33,119 nt of DNA from Campylobacterota bacterium. Lineage in GTDB: Bacteria > Campylobacterota > Campylobacteria > Campylobacterales > JAADDX01. The notes beneath the pieces were generated by a model that was not told where the DNA came from, did not search any database, and saw only the letters and a list, made by a program, of their open reading frames with translations. The stretch spans positions 1 to 33,119 of the forward strand of contig JAADDX010000055.1 of assembly GCA_013153685.1 (NCBI GenBank), in the 5' to 3' direction. The position numbers and the translations under genes were made by a program. Positions within the stretch are counted from its first letter, which is position 1. Each line of letters starts with the position of its first letter. This document shows, in pieces, positions 1-8,720 of this stretch.

Positions 1-277
1 TGATGGTATCTAAGATTTTTACTTGCTCATCCATAGCTTTATCAGCTGTTTGAATGATCCCAATACCGTCATTTGCATTTTTAATAGCTTGCCCAAGACC
101 ATTTGCTTGACTTCTTAAACTATCTGCAATTTGAAGTCCAGACGCATCATCCGCTGCTTTGTTAATTCTAAGTCCTGAAGATAATTTCTCTAAAGACTCA
201 TTGATAGCTCTATTGTTCATTGTAGCCGTAGCGTGTGCATTAAGTGCAGCTACGTTTGTGTTAATTCTAAATCCCAT
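1..277 (-). CDS. Flagellin, N-terminal part (3' end runs off the window)
   Basis: Reverse-strand translation from ATG at 277..275: [92 protein letters not shown], the classic flagellin D0/D1 N-terminus. Confidence 0.96.
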   Translation of the reverse strand, partial: MGFRINTNVAALNAHATATMNNRAINESLEKLSSGLRINKAADDASGLQIADSLRSQANGLGQAIKNANDGIGIIQTADKAMDEQVKILDTI

Positions 278-335
278 TTTAAACTCCTTTTTGGTTTAGT
301 TTAAAGAGTGACTTCCTTGTCAACCCTTTTGATAA

Positions 336-365
336 TTATATCGTATTTTTTACAAAAAACTTAAG
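336..365 (-). promoter_or_regulatory. Putative sigma28 (FliA) promoter of flagellin
   Basis: Minus strand reads CTTAA-N17-CGATATAA upstream of the flagellin ATG; CGATAT is the sigma28-type -10 core of Campylobacterota flagellin promoters. Confidence 0.65.
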
Positions 366-400
366 AATTTTTTTAAATTTTTTGTAAATTTTCACAAAAA

Positions 401-418
401 TCCCAAAATTTGGGATTA
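401..418 (-). terminator. Intrinsic terminator of amt
   Basis: Minus strand TAATCCCAAATTTTGGGATTTTTG: near-perfect palindrome overlapping the amt stop codon, followed by a T-run. Confidence 0.65.
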
Positions 419-1576
419 GAATGATTTTTTGAATTCCGGATATGCTTCAATACCGCATTCCTCACTATCAAGCCCTTCTACTTCTAGTTCTTCATCAGCT
501 CTAAATGGCGAGAATTTGTTTATAATATAGATTACAACATAGCTAATACTAAACGATAAAATAGCCACTACCACAATCCCTTTTAGTTGAGCTAACAAAC
601 TATAATCGCTAAATAAAGCTACAGCAATAGTTCCCCAAATACCATTTACAAGGTGAACACTCAATGCTCCTACCGGATCATCTATTTGTAGTTTATCAAA
701 AAACATAACAAAATAAAACACCAAAATTCCACCAATTCCTCCTATAATAATAGGAGCATAAATCCCTACTACATCAGCCCCAGCAGTAATAGCCACAAGT
801 CCTCCTAGAGCACCGTTGAGTATCATTGTGATATCAAATTTTTTATACATAATATAAGATAGTAACATTACCATTATTCCACCCGCTAAACCGGCTGTAT
901 TTGTATTCATAATAGTAAGTGCTACAGCATCGGCGTTTTCTTTTGATGAAATTGCACCAACACTACCTCCATTAAAACCAAACCAACCAATCCACAACAA
1001 AAACGCCCCTAACGTTACCAAAGGGATATTACTCGCTGGTATTACTCTAATCTTACCATTTTTATATCTTCCCTTCCTAGGTCCAATAATCATAATAGCA
1101 GCCAACAAAGCCCATGCACCAGTAGAGTGAATTACAGTTGATCCGGCTAAATCGTGCATACTAGAAATATCCAAAAATGTCCCGCTAAATACATTACTTC
1201 CCCATGTAATATTCACAATAAAAGGGTAAATAAAACCACCCATAGCAATCGTAAAGAATATTAACGGAATTAAGCGAGTTCTCTCACTCACACCACCACT
1301 CATAATATTAACAGTCTTTCCTACAAAGGCCATCTGAAATAAAAATACAGCCCATGCACTCATACTATCACTCCCAAAAGCACCAAAAGCAATATGATAA
1401 CCACTTAATAAAAACATCATACTAGCTACTAAGTATATCATCGTATTAGTTGTCAAAACTGCTGTAACATTTTTAGTCCTTACAAGTCCCGCCTCAAGCA
1501 TAGCAAAACCAGGGACCATCATGATAATCAGCACAAAACTAAATAATGCAAACAAGGTATCCACTACGTAATTCAT
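416..1576 (-). CDS. amt: Ammonium transporter (Amt/AmtB family)
   Basis: 386 aa, many TM segments; Amt motifs such as VPGFAMLEAGLVRTKNV, STGAWALLAAIMIIGPRKGRY, WIGWFGFNGGS, VHLVNGIWGTIAVALF. Confidence 0.96.
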   Translation of the reverse strand: MNYVVDTLFALFSFVLIIMMVPGFAMLEAGLVRTKNVTAVLTTNTMIYLVASMMFLLSGYHIAFGAFGSDSMSAWAVFLFQMAFVGKTVNIMSGGVSERTRLIPLIFFTIAMGGFIYPFIVNITWGSNVFSGTFLDISSMHDLAGSTVIHSTGAWALLAAIMIIGPRKGRYKNGKIRVIPASNIPLVTLGAFLLWIGWFGFNGGSVGAISSKENADAVALTIMNTNTAGLAGGIMVMLLSYIMYKKFDITMILNGALGGLVAITAGADVVGIYAPIIIGGIGGILVFYFVMFFDKLQIDDPVGALSVHLVNGIWGTIAVALFSDYSLLAQLKGIVVVAILSFSISYVVIYIINKFSPFRADEELEVEGLDSEECGIEAYPEFKKSF

Positions 1577-1602
1577 CCATAACTCCTTCTAAGTTTTTTG
1601 AA

Positions 1603-1608
1603 ATTATA
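1603..1608 (-). promoter_or_regulatory. Putative sigma70 -10 element of amt
   Basis: Minus strand TTTTTGATATAATTTC upstream of amt with an AAGGAG ribosome-binding site; same TTTTTGATATAAT context recurs at 13611 and 16471. Confidence 0.45.
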
Positions 1609-1720
1609 TCAAAAATAACAAAAAGTTACATTTCCACTAATAAAACACAAAATTACTCTTATTTGCTATTTGTTTTTTACAAATTTTATGATATCATTCA
1701 ATAAAAAAAAGGATTACATT

Positions 1721-2536
1721 ATGATAAAACAAAAGCAAATGAATTATCTTAGATTCTTATACGCTTCTTTTATGACGCCCAATAGAGAAATAGCGGAAAT
1801 TTTTGAAGATTTTGGCTTGATTGAATATAAACATATGATGTGGGCTATGAATGATATGGTAAATAATGGTGTTGAATTTGATATGGATATTGATAACATT
1901 GACCTTAAAGTCACAAATACCGGCGAATTAATTTCAAAATTAAAAGATACACTCAACCAATCACTAAACAATACAAATACCAAAGGGATAGACCACGAAA
2001 CTCTACAAAGATTTAAAAGCGATGAAGAATATATGTTAAATACCCTAAATACACTAAACGACAATACCAAAATTACTGCATTTGATGAACATAAAACACT
2101 TGAGAATATTTCCCTAACTCCACAACAAGCAGATGCGTTTAATTTCTTTTTAATAGGAGAAACATTTAAAGAATATGAATTAATCACTATATATTCATAT
2201 CTAAAAGCACACATCAATAACAATGTAGAAGCTGTAAATTGTTTTAGTGATTTGGCAAGTGATTCTATCTACCATCTCAAACGATTTGCAAAATTTGCTG
2301 CAGAACTTGGAACTTTGTCGTTTGTAAGAAGCGTAGATAAAAGTAAATATCAAAATGTGGAAATAGTAAAATTCCTAAAAGAAAATATAGAAGAGGAAAT
2401 TGGTGCTGAGAAGGAATGTTTGGTATTGGCACAGAAGATAGGAAATAAAGAATTGAGTGACTTTTTGCTCTTTATATCAAGACAAGAGGTATATCACGCA
2501 AAATTACTTCAAAAAGCCCTTCAACATCTCAAATAA
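1721..2536 (+). CDS. Ferritin-like/rubrerythrin-like putative di-iron protein
   Basis: Start revised from 1670 to the ATG at 1721 (preceded by AAAAGGATT). Helical protein with ExxH motifs (EYKH, EVYH) and a rubrerythrin-like second half EEEIGAEKECLVLAQKIGNKELSDFLLFISRQEVYHAKLLQ. Confidence 0.6.
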   Translation: MIKQKQMNYLRFLYASFMTPNREIAEIFEDFGLIEYKHMMWAMNDMVNNGVEFDMDIDNIDLKVTNTGELISKLKDTLNQSLNNTNTKGIDHETLQRFKSDEEYMLNTLNTLNDNTKITAFDEHKTLENISLTPQQADAFNFFLIGETFKEYELITIYSYLKAHINNNVEAVNCFSDLASDSIYHLKRFAKFAAELGTLSFVRSVDKSKYQNVEIVKFLKENIEEEIGAEKECLVLAQKIGNKELSDFLLFISRQEVYHAKLLQKALQHLK

Positions 2537-2551
2537 TTCCGTGAATAAAAC

Positions 2552-2601
2552 GGTGAAATAGATGTGATTTGGTGTTAATTACTCAATCTATCTATTTCAC
2601 C
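2552..2601 (-). terminator. Putative terminator of the kdsA-PAS gene pair (perfect 12-bp inverted repeat)
   Basis: GGTGAAATAGAT (2552-2563) / ATCTATTTCACC (2590-2601); on the minus strand followed by GTTTTATT. The 26-nt loop is large. Confidence 0.45.
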
Positions 2602-2610
2602 ACACATGTG

Positions 2611-3279
2611 TTATTGCGTAATAAACGGAAATAACACACTTATTTTATCTGGTAAAAACTCCACTTTGATATTTTCATAATTGATGTGAATTCTTTGAAT
2701 ATCTTTTGCAAAAAGAGTAATTTCTAATAATTTATGTTTTTTGTGATCGATGATTATGTATTCCCCTATTCTAATTTTTACGACTGTTTTGATGATTGAA
2801 TTGTTTTTGAGTGCACTATATAACAATTTAAAAATTTCCACCACCACTTCTTGGTTAAACAAAATATTGGCTACATCCGGATCAAACTCATCTACAAATG
2901 TCACATCCTTATCAATAAACACATAAGTACGGGCCAAGTCAATTACCAAATACAAATTAATAGGCTCAAGAATTAGTTGGACTTTACAGCTCTTTTCTGT
3001 AAGTCGTTTATAAAACTTCACCCCAATTTCATCATAATTATCATACCCTATTAACGCATAATCATACACAAATTCCCCAAAGACGAATTCATGTTTTACA
3101 TACCGAAAGTCTGGTGAGGTAGGAGCGTAGCCGATGATAGTGTTATACACTTCTTTTGGTGATACGAACGAGAGCAAATATTCACCGGCATAGTTAGTAT
3201 ACACAACCTTGGCGTTATTGTTAAATATAATTAACGCATCAGTATCATGTAAAATCCAATTTTCCAACAAAGTCTTCAT
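2611..3279 (-). CDS. Hypothetical protein with N-terminal PAS-like domain
   Basis: 222 aa; N-terminus [30 protein letters not shown] is PAS-like; overlaps the kdsA stop by 4 nt (ATGA). Confidence 0.55.
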   Translation of the reverse strand: MKTLLENWILHDTDALIIFNNNAKVVYTNYAGEYLLSFVSPKEVYNTIIGYAPTSPDFRYVKHEFVFGEFVYDYALIGYDNYDEIGVKFYKRLTEKSCKVQLILEPINLYLVIDLARTYVFIDKDVTFVDEFDPDVANILFNQEVVVEIFKLLYSALKNNSIIKTVVKIRIGEYIIIDHKKHKLLEITLFAKDIQRIHINYENIKVEFLPDKISVLFPFITQ

Positions 3280-4061
3280 TGGATAGTACTAATCTTTTCT
3301 AGTTGAGGAATAAGGGTTTGTAATTGCTCTAACTCTAGCATATTATCTCCATCACTTAGAGCTTCTTGTGGATTATAGTGCACTTCAAAAAAGAATCCAT
3401 CCACACCAACTGCCGCTGCTGCCCTAGCTAAATACGGCACATATTCCCTCTTACCACTACTTTTGCCATTAGCACCTCCAGGCATTTGAACAGAATGTGT
3501 AGCATCAAATATCACAGGAGCAAATTGTCTCATAATAATCAAACTTCTCATATCCACTACCAAGTTATTATAACCAAAACTTGATCCTCTCTCTGTAAGC
3601 CAAACTTTATGTTTTAGTGAATTATCGTAATTCACTTCATTGCACCCACGTGTTTTTAGCACCTTCAAAACGGAAAATTTCATATCATTCGGTGACATGA
3701 ACTGCCCTTTTTTAATATTCACAATTTTATCGGTTTTTGCCGCTTCTACCAACAAATCTGTTTGCCTACACAAAAATGCGGGTATTTGCAATACATCCAC
3801 CACTTCACTAACCGGTTTTACTTGTGAAGTCTCGTGAATATCTGTGAGTATTTTGTATCCAAATTCGTTGTTAACCTCTTGTAGAATCTTCAATCCTTCC
3901 TCCATCCCAACACCTCTAAAACTATCAAGACTTGTGCGATTAGCTTTATCAAAGCTTGCTTTGAAATAAAACTCATGCTCTTTTAAATAATGCAAACTTT
4001 CAGCAATTCTCATCACTTGTTCTTTGCTCTCTATAACACAAGGTCCGGCAATAACAATCAT
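3276..4061 (-). CDS. kdsA: 3-deoxy-8-phosphooctulonate synthase (KDO8P synthase)
   Basis: [89 protein letters not shown]. Confidence 0.97.
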   Translation of the reverse strand: MIVIAGPCVIESKEQVMRIAESLHYLKEHEFYFKASFDKANRTSLDSFRGVGMEEGLKILQEVNNEFGYKILTDIHETSQVKPVSEVVDVLQIPAFLCRQTDLLVEAAKTDKIVNIKKGQFMSPNDMKFSVLKVLKTRGCNEVNYDNSLKHKVWLTERGSSFGYNNLVVDMRSLIIMRQFAPVIFDATHSVQMPGGANGKSSGKREYVPYLARAAAAVGVDGFFFEVHYNPQEALSDGDNMLELEQLQTLIPQLEKISTIQ

Positions 4062-4091
4062 TCTTCATCCTTTATAACGTGTATTTTGGGG

Positions 4092-4138
4092 AATTATACC
4101 ATAAGAATTTGGAAAATTACGGTTTTTTTGGTATAATT
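4092..4138. promoter_or_regulatory. Divergent kdsA/dnaA promoter region with mirrored extended -10 elements
   Basis: AATTATACC (4092-4100, minus strand GGTATAATT towards kdsA) and GGTATAATT (4130-4138, towards dnaA) form a perfect 9-bp inverted repeat of two TATAAT elements. Confidence 0.55.
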
Positions 4139-4167
4139 AAGATTATTTCGATATTGAAGGGGTTAGC

Positions 4168-5463
4168 TTGCTTGATAAGATTAAATTAGCATTAAAATAC
4201 AGTGAAGATGAGATAGTTTATAAGCGATATATCCAGAATCTAAAGCTAGATAAGAGCTCTAATTCACAATTTCTAAAAATCGAAGCCCCAAATATATATA
4301 TAGCAACGTACCTAAAAAGACATTTTAAGCAAAAATTTATCGATATATACCAAAGGGAGACTGAAATCGTCCCGAAGATAGAATTCATCACCAAATCATA
4401 CCAAGGAAAAATTGATTTTGAAGAAGCTATTAAGAAGGATTTCACTAACTCCACAGTAACGTTGGTGCCTGAATTCACTTTTGATAGTTTTGTAGATGGT
4501 GCGAGTAATTTATTTGCCTACAACACTGCCAAATCAGTAACCAAATCCCCTGGGACATTATATAATCCATTGTTTATTTATGGAGGAGTTGGACTTGGAA
4601 AGACTCATTTACTCCAAGCTATCGGAAACGAACTTAAAAACAAATTACAAATCACATACGTGACTAGCGAACAATTTACCAATGATTTTACGTACCACTT
4701 AAGAAATGACTCTATGCAAGATTTCCACAAAAAATACAGACAGTGTGATTTGTTGTTAATAGACGATATTCAATTCTTTGCGGATAGAGAAAAAACTCAA
4801 GAAGAATTTTTTCACACTTTCAACGAGCTCATAGCCAACAAAAAACAGATTTGCGTTACCGCAGATAGGCACCCCAAAAACATACTTGGGATAGAAAAAC
4901 GCCTATCTACGAGATTTGAACAAGGTATTATTGCAGAGATTCAACCACCGGAATTAGAGACAAAAATCGCTATTATCAAAAAAAAGTGTGAATTAAACAA
5001 CATCACGTTACCAGATGACGTAATTCACTTCATCGCTACTACACTAAATAATAACATTAGGGAAATTGAAGGTATGATTACACAAACTTACGCGATGGCC
5101 AATATGATCGGAACAGAGATCAGTCTCGACTTTACCAAAGAGATATTCAAAGAACAGATGGATAACAAGGAAATTACACTAGATACAATAATCAAAATCA
5201 TATCAAAAGAATTCAATCTAAAACCAAGTGAAGTAGTAACCAAAAGCAGAAAACCGGCTATCGTATTAGCAAAAAGGACTGGAATATTTCTAGCACGTGA
5301 ATTAACCAAAAAATCAACCACACAAATCGCTAAATTTTTCGGATTAAAAGACCACAGTGCTGTAAGTCATGCTATAAAAGCATTTAATAAAAAGATTAAA
5401 GATGATAAAGACTTTAAAATCAAACTCGAAGAATTGAAAAATAAAATCAAAAATAGTGAATAA
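4168..5463 (+). CDS. dnaA: Chromosomal replication initiator protein DnaA (TTG start)
   Basis: 431 aa; NPLFIYGGVGLGKTHLLQAIGN Walker A, DLLLIDDIQFF Walker B, C-terminal KSRKPAIVLAKRTGIFLARELTKKSTTQIAKFFGLKDHSAVSHAIK DnaA-box-binding helix. Confidence 0.98.
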   Translation: MLDKIKLALKYSEDEIVYKRYIQNLKLDKSSNSQFLKIEAPNIYIATYLKRHFKQKFIDIYQRETEIVPKIEFITKSYQGKIDFEEAIKKDFTNSTVTLVPEFTFDSFVDGASNLFAYNTAKSVTKSPGTLYNPLFIYGGVGLGKTHLLQAIGNELKNKLQITYVTSEQFTNDFTYHLRNDSMQDFHKKYRQCDLLLIDDIQFFADREKTQEEFFHTFNELIANKKQICVTADRHPKNILGIEKRLSTRFEQGIIAEIQPPELETKIAIIKKKCELNNITLPDDVIHFIATTLNNNIREIEGMITQTYAMANMIGTEISLDFTKEIFKEQMDNKEITLDTIIKIISKEFNLKPSEVVTKSRKPAIVLAKRTGIFLARELTKKSTTQIAKFFGLKDHSAVSHAIKAFNKKIKDDKDFKIKLEELKNKIKNSE

Positions 5464-5580
5464 TGTGAAAATATTTTCACAGATTTTTCACCGTTAAAAA
5501 TCCCATAAAATGGGCTTTAAATGGTATTTTCACATATTCACTATGCTTATTACTATTACTAAAAAATATTTAATAATTTA
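5464..5580. other. Candidate replication origin (oriC) between dnaA and dnaN
   Basis: TTTTCACA-type motifs at 5464-5471 (inverted), 5474-5481, 5484-5492, 5525-5534 and 5533-5541; then TTA TTA CTA TTA CTA (5547-5561), i.e. five DnaA-trios 3'-[A/G]AT-5'; then AAAAAATATTTAATAATTT. Confidence 0.8.
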
Positions 5581-5590
5581 AGGAGAAAAA

Positions 5591-6652
5591 ATGAACATAC
5601 AAATCCAAAAATCTATCTTAGATAACATTCTAAATCAAATGGTCAATTTCACAGACAAGGATAACTCACAAATAACATCTCATATACTAATCCAAGCTCA
5701 AAACAACACAATAACTCTAAAAGCTACTGATAAGGAAATAAATATCATCTATACAATAAATGTAGATAACATACAAGAAGAGGGGATTACTAGCATTAAC
5801 GGAAAGAAGCTTCATGAGATTATCAAAACACTCAATGATGATCTTATTACTATAAAAACAACAGATTCAATCAACATAATTTCTCAAAAAGATTCTATCT
5901 ATAAATTGCCAGCATTTGATGTAAGTACATATCCTCAATTTCCAGCAATAGATGATAACTTTGTAAAACTAGATATTAATCCAATCCTATTTATAGAAGG
6001 TTTGAAAAAAACTTTTGTAACAATAGATACAAACAATGCCAAATACGAACTAAATGGGGCTTTGATTGATTTTGATGATACCCAAACAAACATAGTATCC
6101 ACAGATACCAAAAGATTAGCGTTATTTGCTATACCCAATCAAAAACAACATCCTCAAATTATTATTCCCAAAAAAGCGATTGCGGAAATTAAAAAATTGT
6201 TTTTAGATAACTTTGAAGTATTTGTAAATGATATTCAATTAGCTGTAAAATCGAACAATATCACTTTTTTTACCAATCTTATCAATGGTGTATTTCCGGA
6301 TTATAAACGTATTATTCCAACTCAATACAAATACACACTTACCCTAAATAAAAACGATTTTATAAAAGCAATCAAAAGAATCAACGTTATTTCCAATGAA
6401 GTAAAAATAACTATTATGCCAAATATGATGGAGTTTGAATCTATCTCATCTGAATCAATAGAAGCAAAAACAGATATGCCAATTACCACTCCTATAGAAA
6501 ATTTCGTATTTGCGATAAATTCAAAGTTTGTCTTAGAATTTTTAAATGTGGTTGATAGCAATGAGATAGAATTGTGTCTAAACGAACCAGAAATCCCTTT
6601 TACTCTAAAAGATGGAAATTTTCAAACTATCGTAATGCCTTTGAGTATATAA
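5591..6652 (+). CDS. dnaN: DNA polymerase III subunit beta (sliding clamp)
   Basis: 353 aa; three-domain clamp signature, position directly after dnaA, C-terminus ELCLNEPEIPFTLKDGNFQTIVMPLSI. Confidence 0.95.
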   Translation: MNIQIQKSILDNILNQMVNFTDKDNSQITSHILIQAQNNTITLKATDKEINIIYTINVDNIQEEGITSINGKKLHEIIKTLNDDLITIKTTDSINIISQKDSIYKLPAFDVSTYPQFPAIDDNFVKLDINPILFIEGLKKTFVTIDTNNAKYELNGALIDFDDTQTNIVSTDTKRLALFAIPNQKQHPQIIIPKKAIAEIKKLFLDNFEVFVNDIQLAVKSNNITFFTNLINGVFPDYKRIIPTQYKYTLTLNKNDFIKAIKRINVISNEVKITIMPNMMEFESISSESIEAKTDMPITTPIENFVFAINSKFVLEFLNVVDSNEIELCLNEPEIPFTLKDGNFQTIVMPLSI

Positions 6653-6779
6653 ATACGTCTTCTTCATCAAAGGCGATATTTTACCATATCGGTCAACACT
6701 AAAAAATATTATCAAAAATTGGACTTTTTTCTTTTTTTTTGATATTATACTCAATCAAAAAAATATCAAAGGTGTTTAA

Positions 6780-8057
6780 ATGGTAGAAAAAATAGATACT
6801 GCAAATTTTATTATCAAAGCAAAAATTAGCAAAGATGACATAGCAAAACAAAAAGAAAAAGTTGCTAAAAAGCTTGCAAAACAAGTAAAAGTAGACGGGT
6901 TTAGAAAAGGTAAAACTCCAATTGCTATAGTAAAAAAGATGTATGCAAACGAAATCGAAAAAGAAGCGATAGATGAGTTAGTAGCAAAAGAGTTTGAGAG
7001 TGGGTTAAAAGAATTGAACATCTCAAGAAGTCAATTAGCTGGAGAGCCGATTTTTACTAAATTTGAGCAATCTGATGATGGAGTGGATCTAGAGATACAA
7101 ATCTCAATTAATCCTACAGTGGAAATAACTGATTATGAAGATGCTATCCCAGAAGTTAACAAACCTCAAGTTACTCCAGAAGAGATTGATGATAAAATCA
7201 AACAATACGCACAAGATGCGGCAGAGCCGGTAGATAGCGATAAGACTCAAGCAGAAAACGGAGATATTGCGGTAATCGACTTTGAAGGGTATATTGATGG
7301 TGAGAAGATGGAGAATGGAAGCGGTGAGAATTATCCATTAGAGATAGGAAGCAATACATTTATCCCTGGATTTGAAGAGCAACTTGTAGGGATGAAGGTA
7401 GGAGAAGAGAAAGATATCAAAGTAACATTTCCACAATCATACCACGCAAAAGAGATAGCTGGTAAAGAAGCGACATTTAAAGTAAAACTTAACAAAATCC
7501 AAGAGAAAAAAGTCCCAGAAATTAACGATGAATTAGCTAAAAAACTATTACAAGATGAAAATGCGGATGTTGAGAAATTAAAAGAGGAAATTAAAAAAGA
7601 ACTTCAACTTGCAAAAAAAGCGGAAATATATAATCCAAAAAAAGAAGAATTAGCTGAAAATCTAATCAAAAAATTCTCATTTGATGTGCCTCAAACTATC
7701 GTAAACAAAGAAGCGGAAATCATCATCAATCAAAAAGCATCAACACTAAAACCAGAAGAGTTACAAGAAATTTCACAAAATGAAGAGAAATTAAAACAAT
7801 TCCAAGAAGAAGCAAAAAAAGAAGCAATAGATAGAGTAAAACTGACATTTATCGTAAATGAACTTGCTAAAAAAGAAAATATCGATGTAAGTGATAACGA
7901 AGTATTACAACTTATCTATTTTGAGGCGTTAAGAGCTGGTGAAGATATCCAGAAAGTGTTGGATTATTACAAACAAAACAACCTATTACCGGCTGTAAAA
8001 ATGAGCTTAATTGAAGATAAATTATTTACTCATCTACTAGACAAAAAAGCCAAATAA
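6780..8057 (+). CDS. tig: Trigger factor
   Basis: 425 aa; VDGFRKGKTPIAIVKKMY ribosome-binding motif and FKBP domain GDIAVIDFEGYIDGEKMENGSGENYPLEIGSNTFIPGFEEQLVGMKVGE. Confidence 0.97.
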   Translation: MVEKIDTANFIIKAKISKDDIAKQKEKVAKKLAKQVKVDGFRKGKTPIAIVKKMYANEIEKEAIDELVAKEFESGLKELNISRSQLAGEPIFTKFEQSDDGVDLEIQISINPTVEITDYEDAIPEVNKPQVTPEEIDDKIKQYAQDAAEPVDSDKTQAENGDIAVIDFEGYIDGEKMENGSGENYPLEIGSNTFIPGFEEQLVGMKVGEEKDIKVTFPQSYHAKEIAGKEATFKVKLNKIQEKKVPEINDELAKKLLQDENADVEKLKEEIKKELQLAKKAEIYNPKKEELAENLIKKFSFDVPQTIVNKEAEIIINQKASTLKPEELQEISQNEEKLKQFQEEAKKEAIDRVKLTFIVNELAKKENIDVSDNEVLQLIYFEALRAGEDIQKVLDYYKQNNLLPAVKMSLIEDKLFTHLLDKKAK

Positions 8058-8125
8058 TTTCTTTGGTTTTTTTGGATTTGATGAGAAAATGATATATTTT
8101 TTTATTAAATCTAAAAAGGATACAG

Positions 8126-8707
8126 ATGTTAATACCTACAGTGATAGAAAAAACCGGAAGAGGTGAGAGAGCTTATGATATTTATTCAAGATTACTAAAA
8201 GATAGGATTATTATTTTAAGTGGTGAGATTGAAGATCATAAAGCTAGTTTGATTGTGGCTCAGTTGTTGTTTTTAGAAGCGGAAGATCCTCAAAAGGATA
8301 TCTATTTATATATAAATTCCCCTGGTGGAGTGGTGACTGCTGGTATGAGTATTTATGATACTATGAATTATATCAAACCAGATGTTGTGACTATTTGCTT
8401 GGGGCAAGCTGCGAGTATGGGGGCGTTTTTGCTAAGTAGTGGAGCCAAAGGAAAAAGATACGCTTTGCCTCACGCTAGAATCATGATCCATCAACCGCTT
8501 GGTGGAGCACAAGGACAAGCTACCGATATTGAGATTCACGCTAAAGAAATCTTAAGAATGAAAAAAGAATTAAATGAAATTTTAGCCAAAAATACCGGTC
8601 AAACTTTGAAAAAAATTACAGCCGATACTGAAAGAGACAATTTCATGTCTGCTAAGGAAGCGTTGAAATATGGGCTAATTGATAAAGTATTGGAAAAAAA
8701 GGAATAA
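8126..8707 (+). CDS. clpP: ATP-dependent Clp protease proteolytic subunit
   Basis: 193 aa; [41 protein letters not shown] catalytic Ser, [23 protein letters not shown] catalytic His. Confidence 0.98.
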   Translation: MLIPTVIEKTGRGERAYDIYSRLLKDRIIILSGEIEDHKASLIVAQLLFLEAEDPQKDIYLYINSPGGVVTAGMSIYDTMNYIKPDVVTICLGQAASMGAFLLSSGAKGKRYALPHARIMIHQPLGGAQGQATDIEIHAKEILRMKKELNEILAKNTGQTLKKITADTERDNFMSAKEALKYGLIDKVLEKKE

Positions 8708-8720
8708 ATAGGAAGTAGTT

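Noticed and set aside
1595-1615. TTTTTGA-aattata-TCAAAAA palindrome at the amt promoter as an FNR site
   Set aside because: Half-sites separated by 7, not 6 nt, and it coincides with the -10 box in A/T-rich DNA; likely chance
1744-2223. 159-aa minus-strand ORF
   Set aside because: Fully antisense to the ferritin-like gene, low-complexity hydrophobic translation, no SD; shadow ORF
4149-4154. CGATAT just upstream of dnaA as a sigma28 promoter
   Set aside because: No TNAA at the N17 position (sequence there is TTGG) and a normal TATAAT promoter lies upstream
5502-5514. CCCATAAAATGGG as dnaA terminator
   Set aside because: Only a 5-bp stem with weak T-run, within the oriC candidate; cannot be assigned a function
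6738-6770. TTTGATATT/AATATCAAA inverted repeat before tig as a thermosensor
   Set aside because: A/T-only stem of low stability in A/T-rich DNA, overlaps a probable -10 element; not supportable
6776-7021. 81-aa minus ORF and neighbouring 6699..6884
   Set aside because: Antisense to the tig start and an A/T-rich leader; no recognisable protein or start signal
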